From contig CALCOY010000021.1 of the NCBI GenBank assembly GCA_937897325.1, forward strand, positions 62,001 to 126,000: a stretch of 64,000 nt of DNA, read 5' to 3'. Numbering within the stretch: position 1 is the stretch's first letter; the number at the start of each line of letters is the position of its first letter. The position numbers were made by a program, and so were the translations under genes. The notes below the pieces were generated by a model that saw nothing but the letters and a program-made list of their open reading frames with translations, had not been told where the DNA came from and did not search any database. Positions 55,086 through 63,965 of this stretch are shown in pieces. The DNA is from an uncultured Shimia sp. (GTDB lineage Bacteria; Pseudomonadota; Alphaproteobacteria; Rhodobacterales; Rhodobacteraceae).

Positions 55086-56096
55086 GTGGGGCTTTGGGAT
55101 TCTTATCGAATGCGATTGCGGCGCAAGCGCCGTCTTGTTCGCGCGGCCCGCAAGTCTTCGGACCTGCGCCCGGTTCATGACCGAACCAACCGAATCGCAG
55201 CACGCGATATCCTTCTCATTGGCACCATCCGAAACGAGGCCATTCGCCTCCCTTACTTCTTTGACTATTACCGCGATCGCGGCGTGAACCACTTTCTGAT
55301 TGTGGACAATGACAGCACTGACGGCACGGCAGAGTTCTTAGCGCAGCAGCCTGACACTTCGGTTTGGCACAGTTCGGTGAGCTACCAACGGGCAACATAT
55401 GGTGTTGATTGGACAAACGCGCTTCTGCGCAAATATGCGGGCGGACACTGGATCCTTGCAGTCGATCCCGACGAATTCTTCATCTATCCATTCTGCGACA
55501 CGCGCTCGATCCGCGCGCTGACCGATTGGCTGGACAATTCGGCGATCCGCAGTTTCGGCGCGATGTTGCTGGATGTCTATCCCAAGGGCCGGATTGATGC
55601 CGTACCTTATAGATCAGGCCAGGACCCGTTGGAGATCGCCTGTTGGTTTGACAGCGGCAACTACACGATCAAGCGCAATCCGACATATGGCAATCTCTGG
55701 ATTCAAGGCGGTCCCCGTGCACGTGCGTTCTTTTCGGAAGCGCCCGAAAAGGCGCCTGCCCTCAACAAGATCCCGCTGGTGAAGTGGGATCGGCGCTTTG
55801 CCTACGTTCAGTCGACGCACATGCTTCTGCCGCGCGGTCTGAACCAAGTTTACGACGAATGGGGGGGGGAGAAGGCCAGCGGCGTCTTGATGCACACCAA
55901 GTTCCTCAGCACCTTTACGGAAAAGGCCGACGAAGAGTTGATCCGCCGCGAACATTACGGGCAGTCTATCGAATACAAGGCCTATGCCGGGACTCTCAAA
56001 TCCAACCCAGACCTTTGGTGCAAATGGTCGGAAAGATACATCAACTGGCGACAGCTTGAGATTTTTGGCCTTATGTCAAAAGGCAATTGGGCATGA
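55086..56096 (+). CDS. glycosyltransferase family 2 protein, second of a tandem pair
   Basis: 336 residues from a GTG start with GAGGA about 11 bases upstream. It shares order and motifs with the preceding gene along its whole length: LIGTIRNEAIRLPYFFDYYR, IVDNDSTDGTAEFL, VDPDEFFI, GNLWIQGGPRARAFF and LNKIPLVKWDRRFAYVQSTH. The pair therefore arose by gene duplication. The divergence around the acceptor region suggests that each adds a different linkage. The stop overlaps the GT14-type gene as ATGA. Confidence 0.84.
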   Translation: MGLWDSYRMRLRRKRRLVRAARKSSDLRPVHDRTNRIAARDILLIGTIRNEAIRLPYFFDYYRDRGVNHFLIVDNDSTDGTAEFLAQQPDTSVWHSSVSYQRATYGVDWTNALLRKYAGGHWILAVDPDEFFIYPFCDTRSIRALTDWLDNSAIRSFGAMLLDVYPKGRIDAVPYRSGQDPLEIACWFDSGNYTIKRNPTYGNLWIQGGPRARAFFSEAPEKAPALNKIPLVKWDRRFAYVQSTHMLLPRGLNQVYDEWGGEKASGVLMHTKFLSTFTEKADEELIRREHYGQSIEYKAYAGTLKSNPDLWCKWSERYINWRQLEIFGLMSKGNWA

Positions 56097-57790
56097 GTGT
56101 CGGAATCGTCCTTCTGGTCCATATGGCGCTTGACCGGGCGGAGCAAGTCGCGCGTTTCTGGGCCAAAGCCGGTTGCCCGGTCGTCATTCACGTGGACAGA
56201 TGCGTTTCGAAAACAGACTACAACCAGTTTGTCAGCAACGTCTCGGATATCCCAGAGATCGACTTTTCGCGGCGTTTCCGCTGTGAATGGGGCACTTGGG
56301 GCATCGTGGCGGCAACGCGGACGGCCTCTGCCCAGATGCTTGATCGCTACGCACATGTCCGCCATGTCTACCTCGCTTCAGGGGCCTGCCTGCCGCTCAG
56401 GCCAGTGGAACAGCTTCAAAGCTACCTCGATAACAACCCACGAACGGACTTCATCGAAAGTGTCACGACGGCAGATGTGCCGTGGACCATCGGCGGTCTC
56501 GATATCGAACGCTTCAACTTTAGTTTCCCATTCGCATGGAAAAGCCAGCGGTTTCTGTTTGATCGATATGTCGCCTTGCAACGTAAAATGGGACGACGGC
56601 GCAAGATACCCGAAGGACTTGTTCCGCACATGGGAAGTCAATGGTGGTGTCTGACTCGCCAGACCCTTTCCTCTATCCTGAACGATCCGCAACAGCGCGA
56701 GATCAATAGGTACTTTCGGCGGGTCTGGATCCCCGACGAAAGCTACTTTCAGACAATGGTGCGCCGCCATTCAGAACAGATCGAAAGCAGATCGCTTACG
56801 CTGAGCAAGTTCGATTTTCAGGGCAAACCACACATCTTTTATGATGATCACCTTCAATTGCTGCGCCGATCGGATTGTTTTGTCGCACGCAAGATATGGC
56901 CTCATGCCGACAGGCTTTATCATGAATTCCTGTCTGACCGCGCCGTCGAGGCGCATCAGACAGAACCAAGTCCGGGCAAGATCGATCGCGTCTTTTCCAA
57001 AGCGGTCGAGCGGCGCACAAGAGGCCGACCAGGCCTATACATGCACAGCCGATTTCCCCGGGAAGACTGGGAGAACGGGATTACGGCCGAACCCTTTACG
57101 GTCTTTCAGGGCTTTTCAGAGCTCTTCGAGGATTTCGAAAACTGGCTGTCGCAAACCATCGGTCATCCGGTGCACGGGCATCTTTTTGCAAAGGATCGTG
57201 TGCATTTCGCAGATGGCCAAAACAGTCTGAATGGTGCGTTGACCGACAGCGCCACCTTGCGGGACTACGACCCGACCGGTTTCTTGACGAATCTCATATG
57301 GAACACGCGCGGAGAGCAGCAATGCTTTCAATTCGGCCCAAATGACAACCAGGCCGTAAACTGGCGCATTGCAAAAGATCCAAACGCGACCGTATGGATC
57401 ATCTCGGGCGCATGGGCGGTGCCATTGTTCAGGTCGGGACAGAATTTCGGAGACGTCCGGAAAGAGGCTGCCCGACTGCAGCGCATCGAAAGTGCGCATA
57501 TCGACGTCTTACAGTCACTGTGGACAAAGGCGCGGGTGCGGATCTGGACTCTTGCAGATTTCGTCGAAAATCCGATGGAGCCGTTGCAACTGATCCTCGA
57601 TGATATCGGGCCTATGTCGGACCACCGGCTGTCCGAAGCGCCGAAGATGGTCAATCTTAGAGGGTTCGGACAATTCCTGCAGAATCTGAAAAATCAGGGC
57701 ATGCAGCCCTACCTCATGGGAGATTTCCCAATACATCAATTGCCCGAACTCGACATGCAGGAACCCACGCGCCCCTATCTGGTCAAGTAA
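56093..57790 (+). CDS. GT14 (core-2/I-branching type) glycosyltransferase with extra C-terminal domain
   Basis: 565 residues from the ATG in the ATGA overlap (a TTG at 56087 is less likely). Residues 1-260 match beta-1,6-N-acetylglucosaminyltransferase-like GT14 proteins: VGIVLLVHMALDRAEQVARF, VIHVDRCVSK, VYLASGACLPLRPVEQL, MGSQWWCLTR and WIPDESYFQTM. Residues about 300-565 form a second domain without an assigned function (GRPGLYMHSRFPREDWENG at its start); it has some look of a sulfotransferase-like nucleotide-binding fold. The fused arrangement is known in Rhodobacterales. It probably adds a branch to a surface polysaccharide. Confidence 0.78.
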   Translation: MSVGIVLLVHMALDRAEQVARFWAKAGCPVVIHVDRCVSKTDYNQFVSNVSDIPEIDFSRRFRCEWGTWGIVAATRTASAQMLDRYAHVRHVYLASGACLPLRPVEQLQSYLDNNPRTDFIESVTTADVPWTIGGLDIERFNFSFPFAWKSQRFLFDRYVALQRKMGRRRKIPEGLVPHMGSQWWCLTRQTLSSILNDPQQREINRYFRRVWIPDESYFQTMVRRHSEQIESRSLTLSKFDFQGKPHIFYDDHLQLLRRSDCFVARKIWPHADRLYHEFLSDRAVEAHQTEPSPGKIDRVFSKAVERRTRGRPGLYMHSRFPREDWENGITAEPFTVFQGFSELFEDFENWLSQTIGHPVHGHLFAKDRVHFADGQNSLNGALTDSATLRDYDPTGFLTNLIWNTRGEQQCFQFGPNDNQAVNWRIAKDPNATVWIISGAWAVPLFRSGQNFGDVRKEAARLQRIESAHIDVLQSLWTKARVRIWTLADFVENPMEPLQLILDDIGPMSDHRLSEAPKMVNLRGFGQFLQNLKNQGMQPYLMGDFPIHQLPELDMQEPTRPYLVK

Positions 57791-57796
57791 GGGAAA

Positions 57797-59230
57797 ATGA
57801 GACAGTTCGACCTATTCGTCATTTTGGCCAGAATGCGGACTGGCTCCAATTTTCTTGAGGTCAATCTGAATGCTGTGGACGGCCTGACCTGCTATGGTGA
57901 AGCGTTTAACCCCCATTTTGTCGGCGCGCCCAATCGGCATGAACTCTTGGAGACGGATCTTTCGGCAAGGGAAGGCAATCCCTTGGGCCTTTTGGAAAGG
58001 ATGAAGGTCGAAACCGAAGGGCTGCCGGGTTTCAGATACTTTCATGATCATGATCCACGGGTGTTCGAACCTCTGTTGAACGACCCCAGATGCGCGAAAA
58101 TCATTCTGAGCCGCAATCCAATCGAAAGCTACGTGTCGCTCAAGATCGCACAAACAACGGGTCAGTGGAAACTGACGGATGCACGGCGGCACAAAGACAG
58201 CCGGATCGACTTCGACGCGGTTGGTTTTGCCCGACACCTCGAAGAAGCAAACGGCTTTTCAAAGCGCATTCTCAAGTCATTACAACGAAATGGACAAACA
58301 GCTTTCCATCTCGACTACGAAGACCTACAGGACGTTGATGTGGTCAACGGCCTTTTGCGATTTCTTGGCATGGATACGCAGCTTGAAACGCTCGACAAAA
58401 GTCTGAAAAAGCAAAACGCCAAACCGATCTCTGAGAAAGTGCGCAATTTCGACGAGATGGATCAGATTTTGTCGGATTTAGATCTATTCTCGCTCAGCAA
58501 AGCATCAGCATTTGAGCCGCGTCGGGGACCTGCTGTCCGGGCATACATTGCAGCGGCCAAGACGCCCTTGCTGTTTATGCCGATCAAAGGGGGGCCGGAG
58601 CGGGAGGTGCGCGACTGGATGGCGCAACTGGATGGTGGCGCGCAGGACGATTTGCTTCAGCACATGACGCAGCGGGATTTACGCAGTTGGATGGAGGCTC
58701 GGCAAACCCACCGTAGCTTTACGGTGCTATCGCATCCAGCCCGGCGCGCGCACCGGGTTTTCTGCCAGCGGATCCTGTCTGTCGAAGAAGGCGGCTTTCT
58801 CAAAATTCGCGGAAAACTGCAAAGTCATTATGGTCTGCACCTACCCGATGGAGGGCTGGATCAAAGCTACGATATCGAGTGGCACAGGAACGCGTTTTCG
58901 GCATTCCTGCGCTTCCTCAAGTCTAATCTTATCGGGCAGACCAGCGTGCGGGTCGATCCAGCATGGGCAAGCCAGCACCAGGTCCTGCAGGGTTTTGGAG
59001 AGTTCGCTTTGCCGGATCGCCTGATCCGCGAAGACAGGCTCGAGATCGAATTGCGCGAACTTCTTGAAGGGATCGGTGGGACGATGGTTCCGATGCCACC
59101 ACCTATCAAAGACAGCCCGTTCGCGCTGGAAAACATCTACGATTCATCGCTGGAGACCCTGGTTCAGAGCGTCTACAAACGCGATTATCTCCATTTTGGA
59201 TTTGGCCCTTGGGCCGATCAGGCTGCCTGA
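57797..59230 (+). CDS. sulfotransferase-like protein with C-terminal domain of unknown function
   Basis: 477 residues, six bases after the GT14 gene. The first 230 residues resemble NodH-type carbohydrate sulfotransferases: LARMRTGSNFLEVNLN is the 5'-phosphosulfate loop (after a short strand), and IILSRNPIESYVSLKIA matches the 3'-phosphate-binding motif. It would transfer sulfate from PAPS to a glycan. Residues about 240-477 are a separate domain (RRAHRVFCQRILSVEEGG, FGFGPWADQAA end) that I cannot assign. Its 3' end overlaps ptsN by 13 bases on the opposite strand. Confidence 0.75.
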   Translation: MRQFDLFVILARMRTGSNFLEVNLNAVDGLTCYGEAFNPHFVGAPNRHELLETDLSAREGNPLGLLERMKVETEGLPGFRYFHDHDPRVFEPLLNDPRCAKIILSRNPIESYVSLKIAQTTGQWKLTDARRHKDSRIDFDAVGFARHLEEANGFSKRILKSLQRNGQTAFHLDYEDLQDVDVVNGLLRFLGMDTQLETLDKSLKKQNAKPISEKVRNFDEMDQILSDLDLFSLSKASAFEPRRGPAVRAYIAAAKTPLLFMPIKGGPEREVRDWMAQLDGGAQDDLLQHMTQRDLRSWMEARQTHRSFTVLSHPARRAHRVFCQRILSVEEGGFLKIRGKLQSHYGLHLPDGGLDQSYDIEWHRNAFSAFLRFLKSNLIGQTSVRVDPAWASQHQVLQGFGEFALPDRLIREDRLEIELRELLEGIGGTMVPMPPPIKDSPFALENIYDSSLETLVQSVYKRDYLHFGFGPWADQAA

Positions 59231-59682
59231 ACAGACTGCGCTGCAGACAATATTGTGTAGAGTGTGGACGGGTCGGGATTGGCCCGCAACTTCGCGCAGA
59301 TCGCGCTGTCCCTCAGCGTACGGGACACCAAAGCCAGGGCCTTCAAATGCTCTACACCTGCCTCTTCGGGGGCAAAAAGCGCGAAAGCTATATCGACCGG
59401 CTGACGATCCACCGCGTCGAAACTGATCGGTTTGTCGAGCAGGACAAACGCCCCGACGACCTCGTCGACGCCATCAATTCTCGCATGGGGGAGCGCTACG
59501 CCATGGCCGACACCAGTCGGGCCAAGGGCTTCGCGTGCCAGCAAAGCCTCCACCACGGATGCGGCAGGAAGACCATAGGCCGAATGGACCAGATCACCGA
59601 TCTCGTTCAAAAGACGTTTCTTGCTGGAAGCAGACGTCAAAACCTTCACCGCTTCCGGCTTGAGAAGTTTGCCAAAATCCAT
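59218..59682 (-). CDS. ptsN: PTS-Ntr EIIA-type regulatory protein
   Basis: 154 residues of the EIIA-Ntr family. The phosphorylated histidine is in GVGHGVALPHARIDGV. It is phosphorylated by the PtsP-NPr chain and regulates potassium, nitrogen and envelope processes, rather than moving sugar. It is the last gene of the hpf-ptsN end of the envelope operon, 41 bases after hpf; no rpoN lies here. Confidence 0.93.
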   Translation of the reverse strand: MDFGKLLKPEAVKVLTSASSKKRLLNEIGDLVHSAYGLPAASVVEALLAREALGPTGVGHGVALPHARIDGVDEVVGAFVLLDKPISFDAVDRQPVDIAFALFAPEEAGVEHLKALALVSRTLRDSAICAKLRANPDPSTLYTILSAAQSVQAA

Positions 59683-59723
59683 GTTGCTCGTACACCTTGT
59701 CGCTCTATGCGACCGATTTCCGG

Positions 59724-60287
59724 TTAGGGGTCGATCCAGCCGATATTGCCGTCATCACGACGATACACAACGTTCAACCCGTCTTTCCCTTCGTTTCGGA
59801 AAACCAAGACAGGTGCCCCGGCCAACTCCATCTGCATCACTGCCTCGCCGACCGACAACGAGGGGATTTGTGTCTCCATCTCGGCCACGATCATAGGCTG
59901 AAGGCTTTCTGGCTCGGCGGCATCCGCGCCTTGCTCTGACGCTAGGATATATGAAGCTGCGCCGGAAAGTTCAACGGGTTCCGCGCGTGTTCTGTGATGA
60001 TCTTTCAGGCGCCGTTTGTAGCGACGCAGTTGTTTTTCCATCTTTTCACAGCATGCGTCAAAAGCCGCGTAGATCTCAGAGGCATGGGCCTTGGCCTGCG
60101 CCGTCAGCCCGGTCGACAGGTGCACTGTCGCCTCGCACACTGATTCGTGTCCTGACTTCGAAAAGACGATCTGGGCATCTGTGGGCCGCTCGGCATATTT
60201 CTCGACAACAACGTCAAGCTCTTGCTTTACGTGAGTCTGCAATGCCTCGCCAATATCGATCTGCTTGCCACTGATTTGATACCGCAT
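59724..60287 (-). CDS. hpf: ribosome hibernation promoting factor, long form
   Basis: 187 residues from the ATG at 60287 with AAGGAG upstream; a frame to 60323 was rejected. The N-terminal 100 residues are the S30AE/YfiA domain (MRYQISGKQIDIGEALQTHV, EIYAAFDACCEKMEKQLRRYK). The C-terminal 60 residues form the dimerisation domain of long HPF (SVGEAVMQMELAGAPVLVF). It dimerises ribosomes into 100S particles in stationary phase. A complex hairpin lies upstream. Confidence 0.93.
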   Translation of the reverse strand: MRYQISGKQIDIGEALQTHVKQELDVVVEKYAERPTDAQIVFSKSGHESVCEATVHLSTGLTAQAKAHASEIYAAFDACCEKMEKQLRRYKRRLKDHHRTRAEPVELSGAASYILASEQGADAAEPESLQPMIVAEMETQIPSLSVGEAVMQMELAGAPVLVFRNEGKDGLNVVYRRDDGNIGWIDP

Positions 60288-60370
60288 TCCGTCTCCTTCT
60301 CGATTGTCGCAACCACACGTCATACGGGAAGCCCGGAAAAGCTTCCAGTCGAATGTCTATGATCGCCGAA

Positions 60371-60450
60371 GATGCATGCCTGCGATCTGTTCCTTCGCGG
60401 GCTTTGTCATCAAAGCCGGGATTCGCGCGGACGGGAACAGCATGCATGCC
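60371..60450 (-). other. nested hairpin in the lptB-hpf intercistronic region
   Basis: CTGTTCC (60387-60393) pairs with GGAACAG (60434-60440). Inside it GGCTTTG (60400-60406) pairs with CAAAGCC (60411-60417) around TCAT. Outside it GCATGC palindromes flank both arms. The 242-base gap between lptB and hpf thus carries a large RNA-like structure. Confidence 0.5.
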
Positions 60451-60529
60451 ATAACTCATAGCACATCGAAATCGTGGCCCATGTCAATGAAAAGCGGTTT
60501 GGCAGACGTCGGCCCTGCGGTTCAGGGGC

Positions 60530-61291
60530 CTAGGAAATCCGAAAATTCTCACCCAAATAAACTCGACGCACATTGTCGTTTTGAACAACCTCTTCAGGCG
60601 TGCCGGACATCAACACCTGCCCGTCGTGAAGGATGTAGGCGCGATCAACTATATCAAGCGTTTCCCGAACGTTATGGTCGGTAATCAGCACACCGATCCC
60701 ACGGTTCTTGAGATCGGCGACAAGATGGCGAATGTCACCGACTGATATCGGGTCAACGCCGGCGAAGGGTTCGTCCAAAAGCAGATAGTTTGGTTCCGCA
60801 GCGAGGCAGCGCGCAATCTCCACCCGGCGACGTTCCCCACCTGACAAAGCCAGCGCTGGCGCGCGCCTGAGGTGTTCGATCGAAAATTCGCTCAGCAATT
60901 CTTCAAGCCGCTCGCGTCGCTTGTGCCGGTCCTTTTCGCTGATATCCAGAATGGCAGAGATGTTGTCCTGCACCGACAACCCGCGAAAGATGCTCATCTC
61001 CTGGGGCAGATATCCAATGCCGATCTGCGCACGGCGGTACATCGGCAGCATGGTAACGTCGGTGCCATCGACGAGTACGGAGCCGCCTTCGGGCATCACC
61101 AGCCCGGCGACAGCATAGAAAGTGGTTGTTTTACCTGAACCGTTGGGACCTAGAAGTGCGACAACCTCGCCCCGCTGCACATGCATCGAGAAGTCGCGGA
61201 TCACGATTTTCTTTTTGTATGACTTGCGCAGATGTTCGACCACGAGGCCCTGCGAACCACCCGCGACAGCCAACTTTGGACGGGCCATCAT
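60530..61291 (-). CDS. lptB: LPS export ABC transporter ATPase LptB
   Basis: 253 residues. The ATPase motifs are Walker [10 protein letters not shown], signature [13 protein letters not shown] and Walker [14 protein letters not shown], with the LptB-typical [15 protein letters not shown] and [14 protein letters not shown] segments. It powers extraction of lipopolysaccharide from the inner membrane with LptFG. The start overlaps the lptA end by four bases. Confidence 0.95.
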   Translation of the reverse strand: MMARPKLAVAGGSQGLVVEHLRKSYKKKIVIRDFSMHVQRGEVVALLGPNGSGKTTTFYAVAGLVMPEGGSVLVDGTDVTMLPMYRRAQIGIGYLPQEMSIFRGLSVQDNISAILDISEKDRHKRRERLEELLSEFSIEHLRRAPALALSGGERRRVEIARCLAAEPNYLLLDEPFAGVDPISVGDIRHLVADLKNRGIGVLITDHNVRETLDIVDRAYILHDGQVLMSGTPEEVVQNDNVRRVYLGENFRIS

Positions 61292-61776
61292 TGGCCCCCG
61301 GTGTTGAGGATTGTTTTCACTCGCCCAGACATCCGGGCTGTGCCATCGGTTAGATTCACGATCATACGTTCCGACGACAGCGCGCTTTGTCCCTGGGTCA
61401 GAAGCACATCGCCTGTCATGATGATCGTGCCAGCATCAATGTCATAGTCCGCACGCTGCGCCTCGGCAGCATCGGGGCCAGAAACAAGCGTGACACCACC
61501 CGTTGCCCCAAGACTTGCAATGCCTTGCTGTTCCTGTCGATAAACCACCAGGACGCGGTTGGCGGACAGGCGCATTTCACCCTGGCCGATCACCACATTG
61601 CCGGTAAAAACGGCTGTTCCTGTTTCCTGATCCACTTCCAGATTGTCCGCAGTCACTTCGACAGGTGCGCCCGTGTCCTGCCGGATCGCGCCAAACGCGA
61701 CGGAGGTTTCCTGTGCCGAGACCGGCACGGTCCAGATCACGGAAAGACTCAGCAGGATCAAGCAAATGAGGCGCAA
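61288..61776 (-). CDS. lptA: LPS transport periplasmic protein LptA
   Basis: 162 residues with a signal peptide ([19 protein letters not shown]). The OstA/LptA beta-jellyroll is seen as [20 protein letters not shown] and [15 protein letters not shown]. It bridges LptC and LptD in the periplasm and carries lipopolysaccharide. Its stop overlaps the lptB start; lptC lies six bases upstream. Confidence 0.9.
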   Translation of the reverse strand: MRLICLILLSLSVIWTVPVSAQETSVAFGAIRQDTGAPVEVTADNLEVDQETGTAVFTGNVVIGQGEMRLSANRVLVVYRQEQQGIASLGATGGVTLVSGPDAAEAQRADYDIDAGTIIMTGDVLLTQGQSALSSERMIVNLTDGTARMSGRVKTILNTGGQ

Positions 61777-61782
61777 AGTGAA

Positions 61783-62388
61783 TTACTCTTCCAAAGATTT
61801 TGGATCATATATCAGCCTCACGCCGTCTTTGAAAACCAGTTGGGCTGATTTTCCCTCTTTCGCAGATGTCATCGCAAGACTGCCAGCCGATAGTTCGCCG
61901 ATCGGGCTAAGGGCATCAACGGCTCCGGGGCTGATCACACTGATCTCGTCGGTCACACCTGCATCCAGCGCCTCGGTCGCGATGCGGTAGCCGTCCGAGG
62001 TCACAAAAAGGACATCACCGCGGAATGAAGTCTGTCGGCCCGCTAAGTCAAAAAGCCCTTGTGTGCTCGACACATTGATGCGCGGCCCGTCAGCCAGATC
62101 AATGCGCGCAGACAGGTCTGTTGCTTCACTGCGGGTGGCATTTCCAACTGGTGAAGTCACGCGCGAGGCCGCAATCGTCAAACGGTCTCCCGCTGGCGTG
62201 GTACCAGAAAAGAAGGGTTCGGTGACCTGCTGATCACGGGCGCGATTTTTGATCTCCTCCTCCGCATAGGGCAGATTGGCTGTCAGATCAGTGTTGCGCG
62301 ACAAGAGAAACAGCGTCGACAAAAGCGCCAGCGCGGCCAATGGAAACAAGACCTTCAGCCAGGCAATTAGCCGCGAATACCAGTCCAT
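61783..62388 (-). CDS. lptC: LPS export protein LptC
   Basis: 201 residues. A single N-terminal membrane segment (LIAWLKVLFPLAALALLSTLF) is followed by a periplasmic beta-jellyroll (YAEEEIKNRARDQQVTEPFF). It hands lipopolysaccharide from LptBFG to LptA. The start is adjacent to the kdsD stop with no gap. Confidence 0.85.
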   Translation of the reverse strand: MDWYSRLIAWLKVLFPLAALALLSTLFLLSRNTDLTANLPYAEEEIKNRARDQQVTEPFFSGTTPAGDRLTIAASRVTSPVGNATRSEATDLSARIDLADGPRINVSSTQGLFDLAGRQTSFRGDVLFVTSDGYRIATEALDAGVTDEISVISPGAVDALSPIGELSAGSLAMTSAKEGKSAQLVFKDGVRLIYDPKSLEE

Positions 62389-63354
62389 CTAACCAAGCCC
62401 GGCGCGCAAGCAATCGTGGATGTGCAGCAGTCCGACCGGCCTTTTGGGGGCGTCCGGATCCATCACGAAAAGGCAGGTGATCTTGCGTTCATGCATGATG
62501 CCGGCCGCCTGCTGCGCCAGATCGTCCGGTCCCACAACCAACGGCGACGACGTCATGACATCAACCAGGGAACGCGACAAAAGCCCGTCCATATGACGCC
62601 GCAAGTCCCCATCGGTGATGATACCCTGCAGATCGCCTTGCGAATTGATAATGCCAACGGCGCCAAGACTCTTGTCCGTCATTTCGGCCAGCGCCTCGGA
62701 CATCGAAAAGTCCAGGTCAATCAGGGGAAGTGCTGCGCCCACATGCATAAGATCGCGCACCCGGGCAAGCTGGGCACCCAACTTACCGCCAGGGTGAAAT
62801 TCGCGGAAGTGTTCGGCCGTGAAAGACCGATGCTTCATCAGTGCCACAGCCAGCGCATCACCAAGAGCGAGCGTCATAGTGGTCGAACAGGTGGGCACAA
62901 CGCCCGTGCCGCAGGCCTCCGCCACTTTTGGCATCAACAGAACGATGTCGGCGTGCTTGGCCAACGAGCTATCGGACCGGCTGGTCAGGCCGATCAGGGG
63001 GATGGAAAAACGGCGGGTAAAGACCAGTAGATTGGCCAATTCCGGCGCTTCACCGGAATTGGAGATGGCGATCACCGTGTCATCTGCCGTGATCATACCC
63101 AGATCGCCGTGGTTGGCCTCGGACGGATGTACGAATTGGGCGGGTGTTCCAGTGCTGGCAAAAGTTGCCGCAATCTTGCGCCCGATATGGCCGGATTTGC
63201 CGATGCCCGTGACGATGACGCGGCCCTTCGCGGCAATCAGTTGCGCAACCGCATCGTCGAAATTTTCATCGATCGCCTGTTCGAGTTCACGAAGGGCGGC
63301 CGCCTCGGCCCGGATCACATGCCGCGCGGCGCTGGTGTAAGAGGACGCGGTCAT
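62389..63354 (-). CDS. kdsD: arabinose-5-phosphate isomerase (KpsF/GutQ family)
   Basis: 321 residues from the ATG at 63354, in an ATGA overlap with rnd; a longer frame to 63384 was rejected. The SIS domain (about 35-180) has GKSGHIGRKIAATFASTGTP and VHPSEANHGDLGM; two CBS domains follow (about 200-321). It makes arabinose 5-phosphate for Kdo. It directly precedes lptC on the minus strand, linking Kdo synthesis with lipopolysaccharide export. Confidence 0.92.
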   Translation of the reverse strand: MTASSYTSAARHVIRAEAAALRELEQAIDENFDDAVAQLIAAKGRVIVTGIGKSGHIGRKIAATFASTGTPAQFVHPSEANHGDLGMITADDTVIAISNSGEAPELANLLVFTRRFSIPLIGLTSRSDSSLAKHADIVLLMPKVAEACGTGVVPTCSTTMTLALGDALAVALMKHRSFTAEHFREFHPGGKLGAQLARVRDLMHVGAALPLIDLDFSMSEALAEMTDKSLGAVGIINSQGDLQGIITDGDLRRHMDGLLSRSLVDVMTSSPLVVGPDDLAQQAAGIMHERKITCLFVMDPDAPKRPVGLLHIHDCLRAGLG

Positions 63355-63965
63355 GAATGTGCAAAAATGTCCGTATCTGGCCAACCTTCAAGATCCAGTT
63401 GGGCACGCATGGGCAAAAAGTCAAAGCAGGCCTGGGCCATCTCCATACGACCTTCGCGGATCATGCGCCCATTCAAAACCTCGCGCAGTTGGTGCAGGTA
63501 GAGAACGTCCGATGCCGCATATTCAAGCTGCGCTTCGGTCAGTGTCTCTGCGCCCCAATCGCTCGATTGTTGCTGTTTCGAGATGTCCACATTAAGGAGT
63601 TCCTGCAGCAGATTCTTCAGCCCGTGTCGGTCCGTATAGGTGCGGACGAGACGGCTGGCGATCTTGGTGCAGTAGACCGGAGCTGTCACCGCGCCAAACG
63701 CAGCAAGCATGGCCGCAATGTCAAAGCGCCCGTAATGAAAAAGCTTTAACACATCAGGGTTTTCAAGCAGCCGCACAAGATTGGGCGCCTCGGTCTGACC
63801 CTTCTTGATCTGCACGATATGCGCATTGCCGTCGCCCCCCGAGAGCTGGACGACGCAGAGCCTGTCGCGATGCGGGTTGAGACCCATTGTTTCACAATCG
63901 ATGGCGACAAATGGCCCAAGATCAAGATCATCGGGAAGGTCGGAGACGTGAAGGAAATTTGTCAT
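63351..63965 (-). CDS. ribonuclease D-type 3'-5' exonuclease
   Basis: 204 residues, complete within the window. The DEDD-family residues are seen in VAIDCETMGLNPHRD (Asp, Glu), LFHYGRFDIAAM (Asp) and the C-terminal YAASDVLYLHQL (Tyr, Asp). The length is that of the short RNase D forms without HRDC domains. It trims structured RNA 3' ends. It heads the minus-strand operon in this window, overlapping kdsD by four bases. Confidence 0.9.
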   Translation of the reverse strand: MTNFLHVSDLPDDLDLGPFVAIDCETMGLNPHRDRLCVVQLSGGDGNAHIVQIKKGQTEAPNLVRLLENPDVLKLFHYGRFDIAAMLAAFGAVTAPVYCTKIASRLVRTYTDRHGLKNLLQELLNVDISKQQQSSDWGAETLTEAQLEYAASDVLYLHQLREVLNGRMIREGRMEMAQACFDFLPMRAQLDLEGWPDTDIFAHS

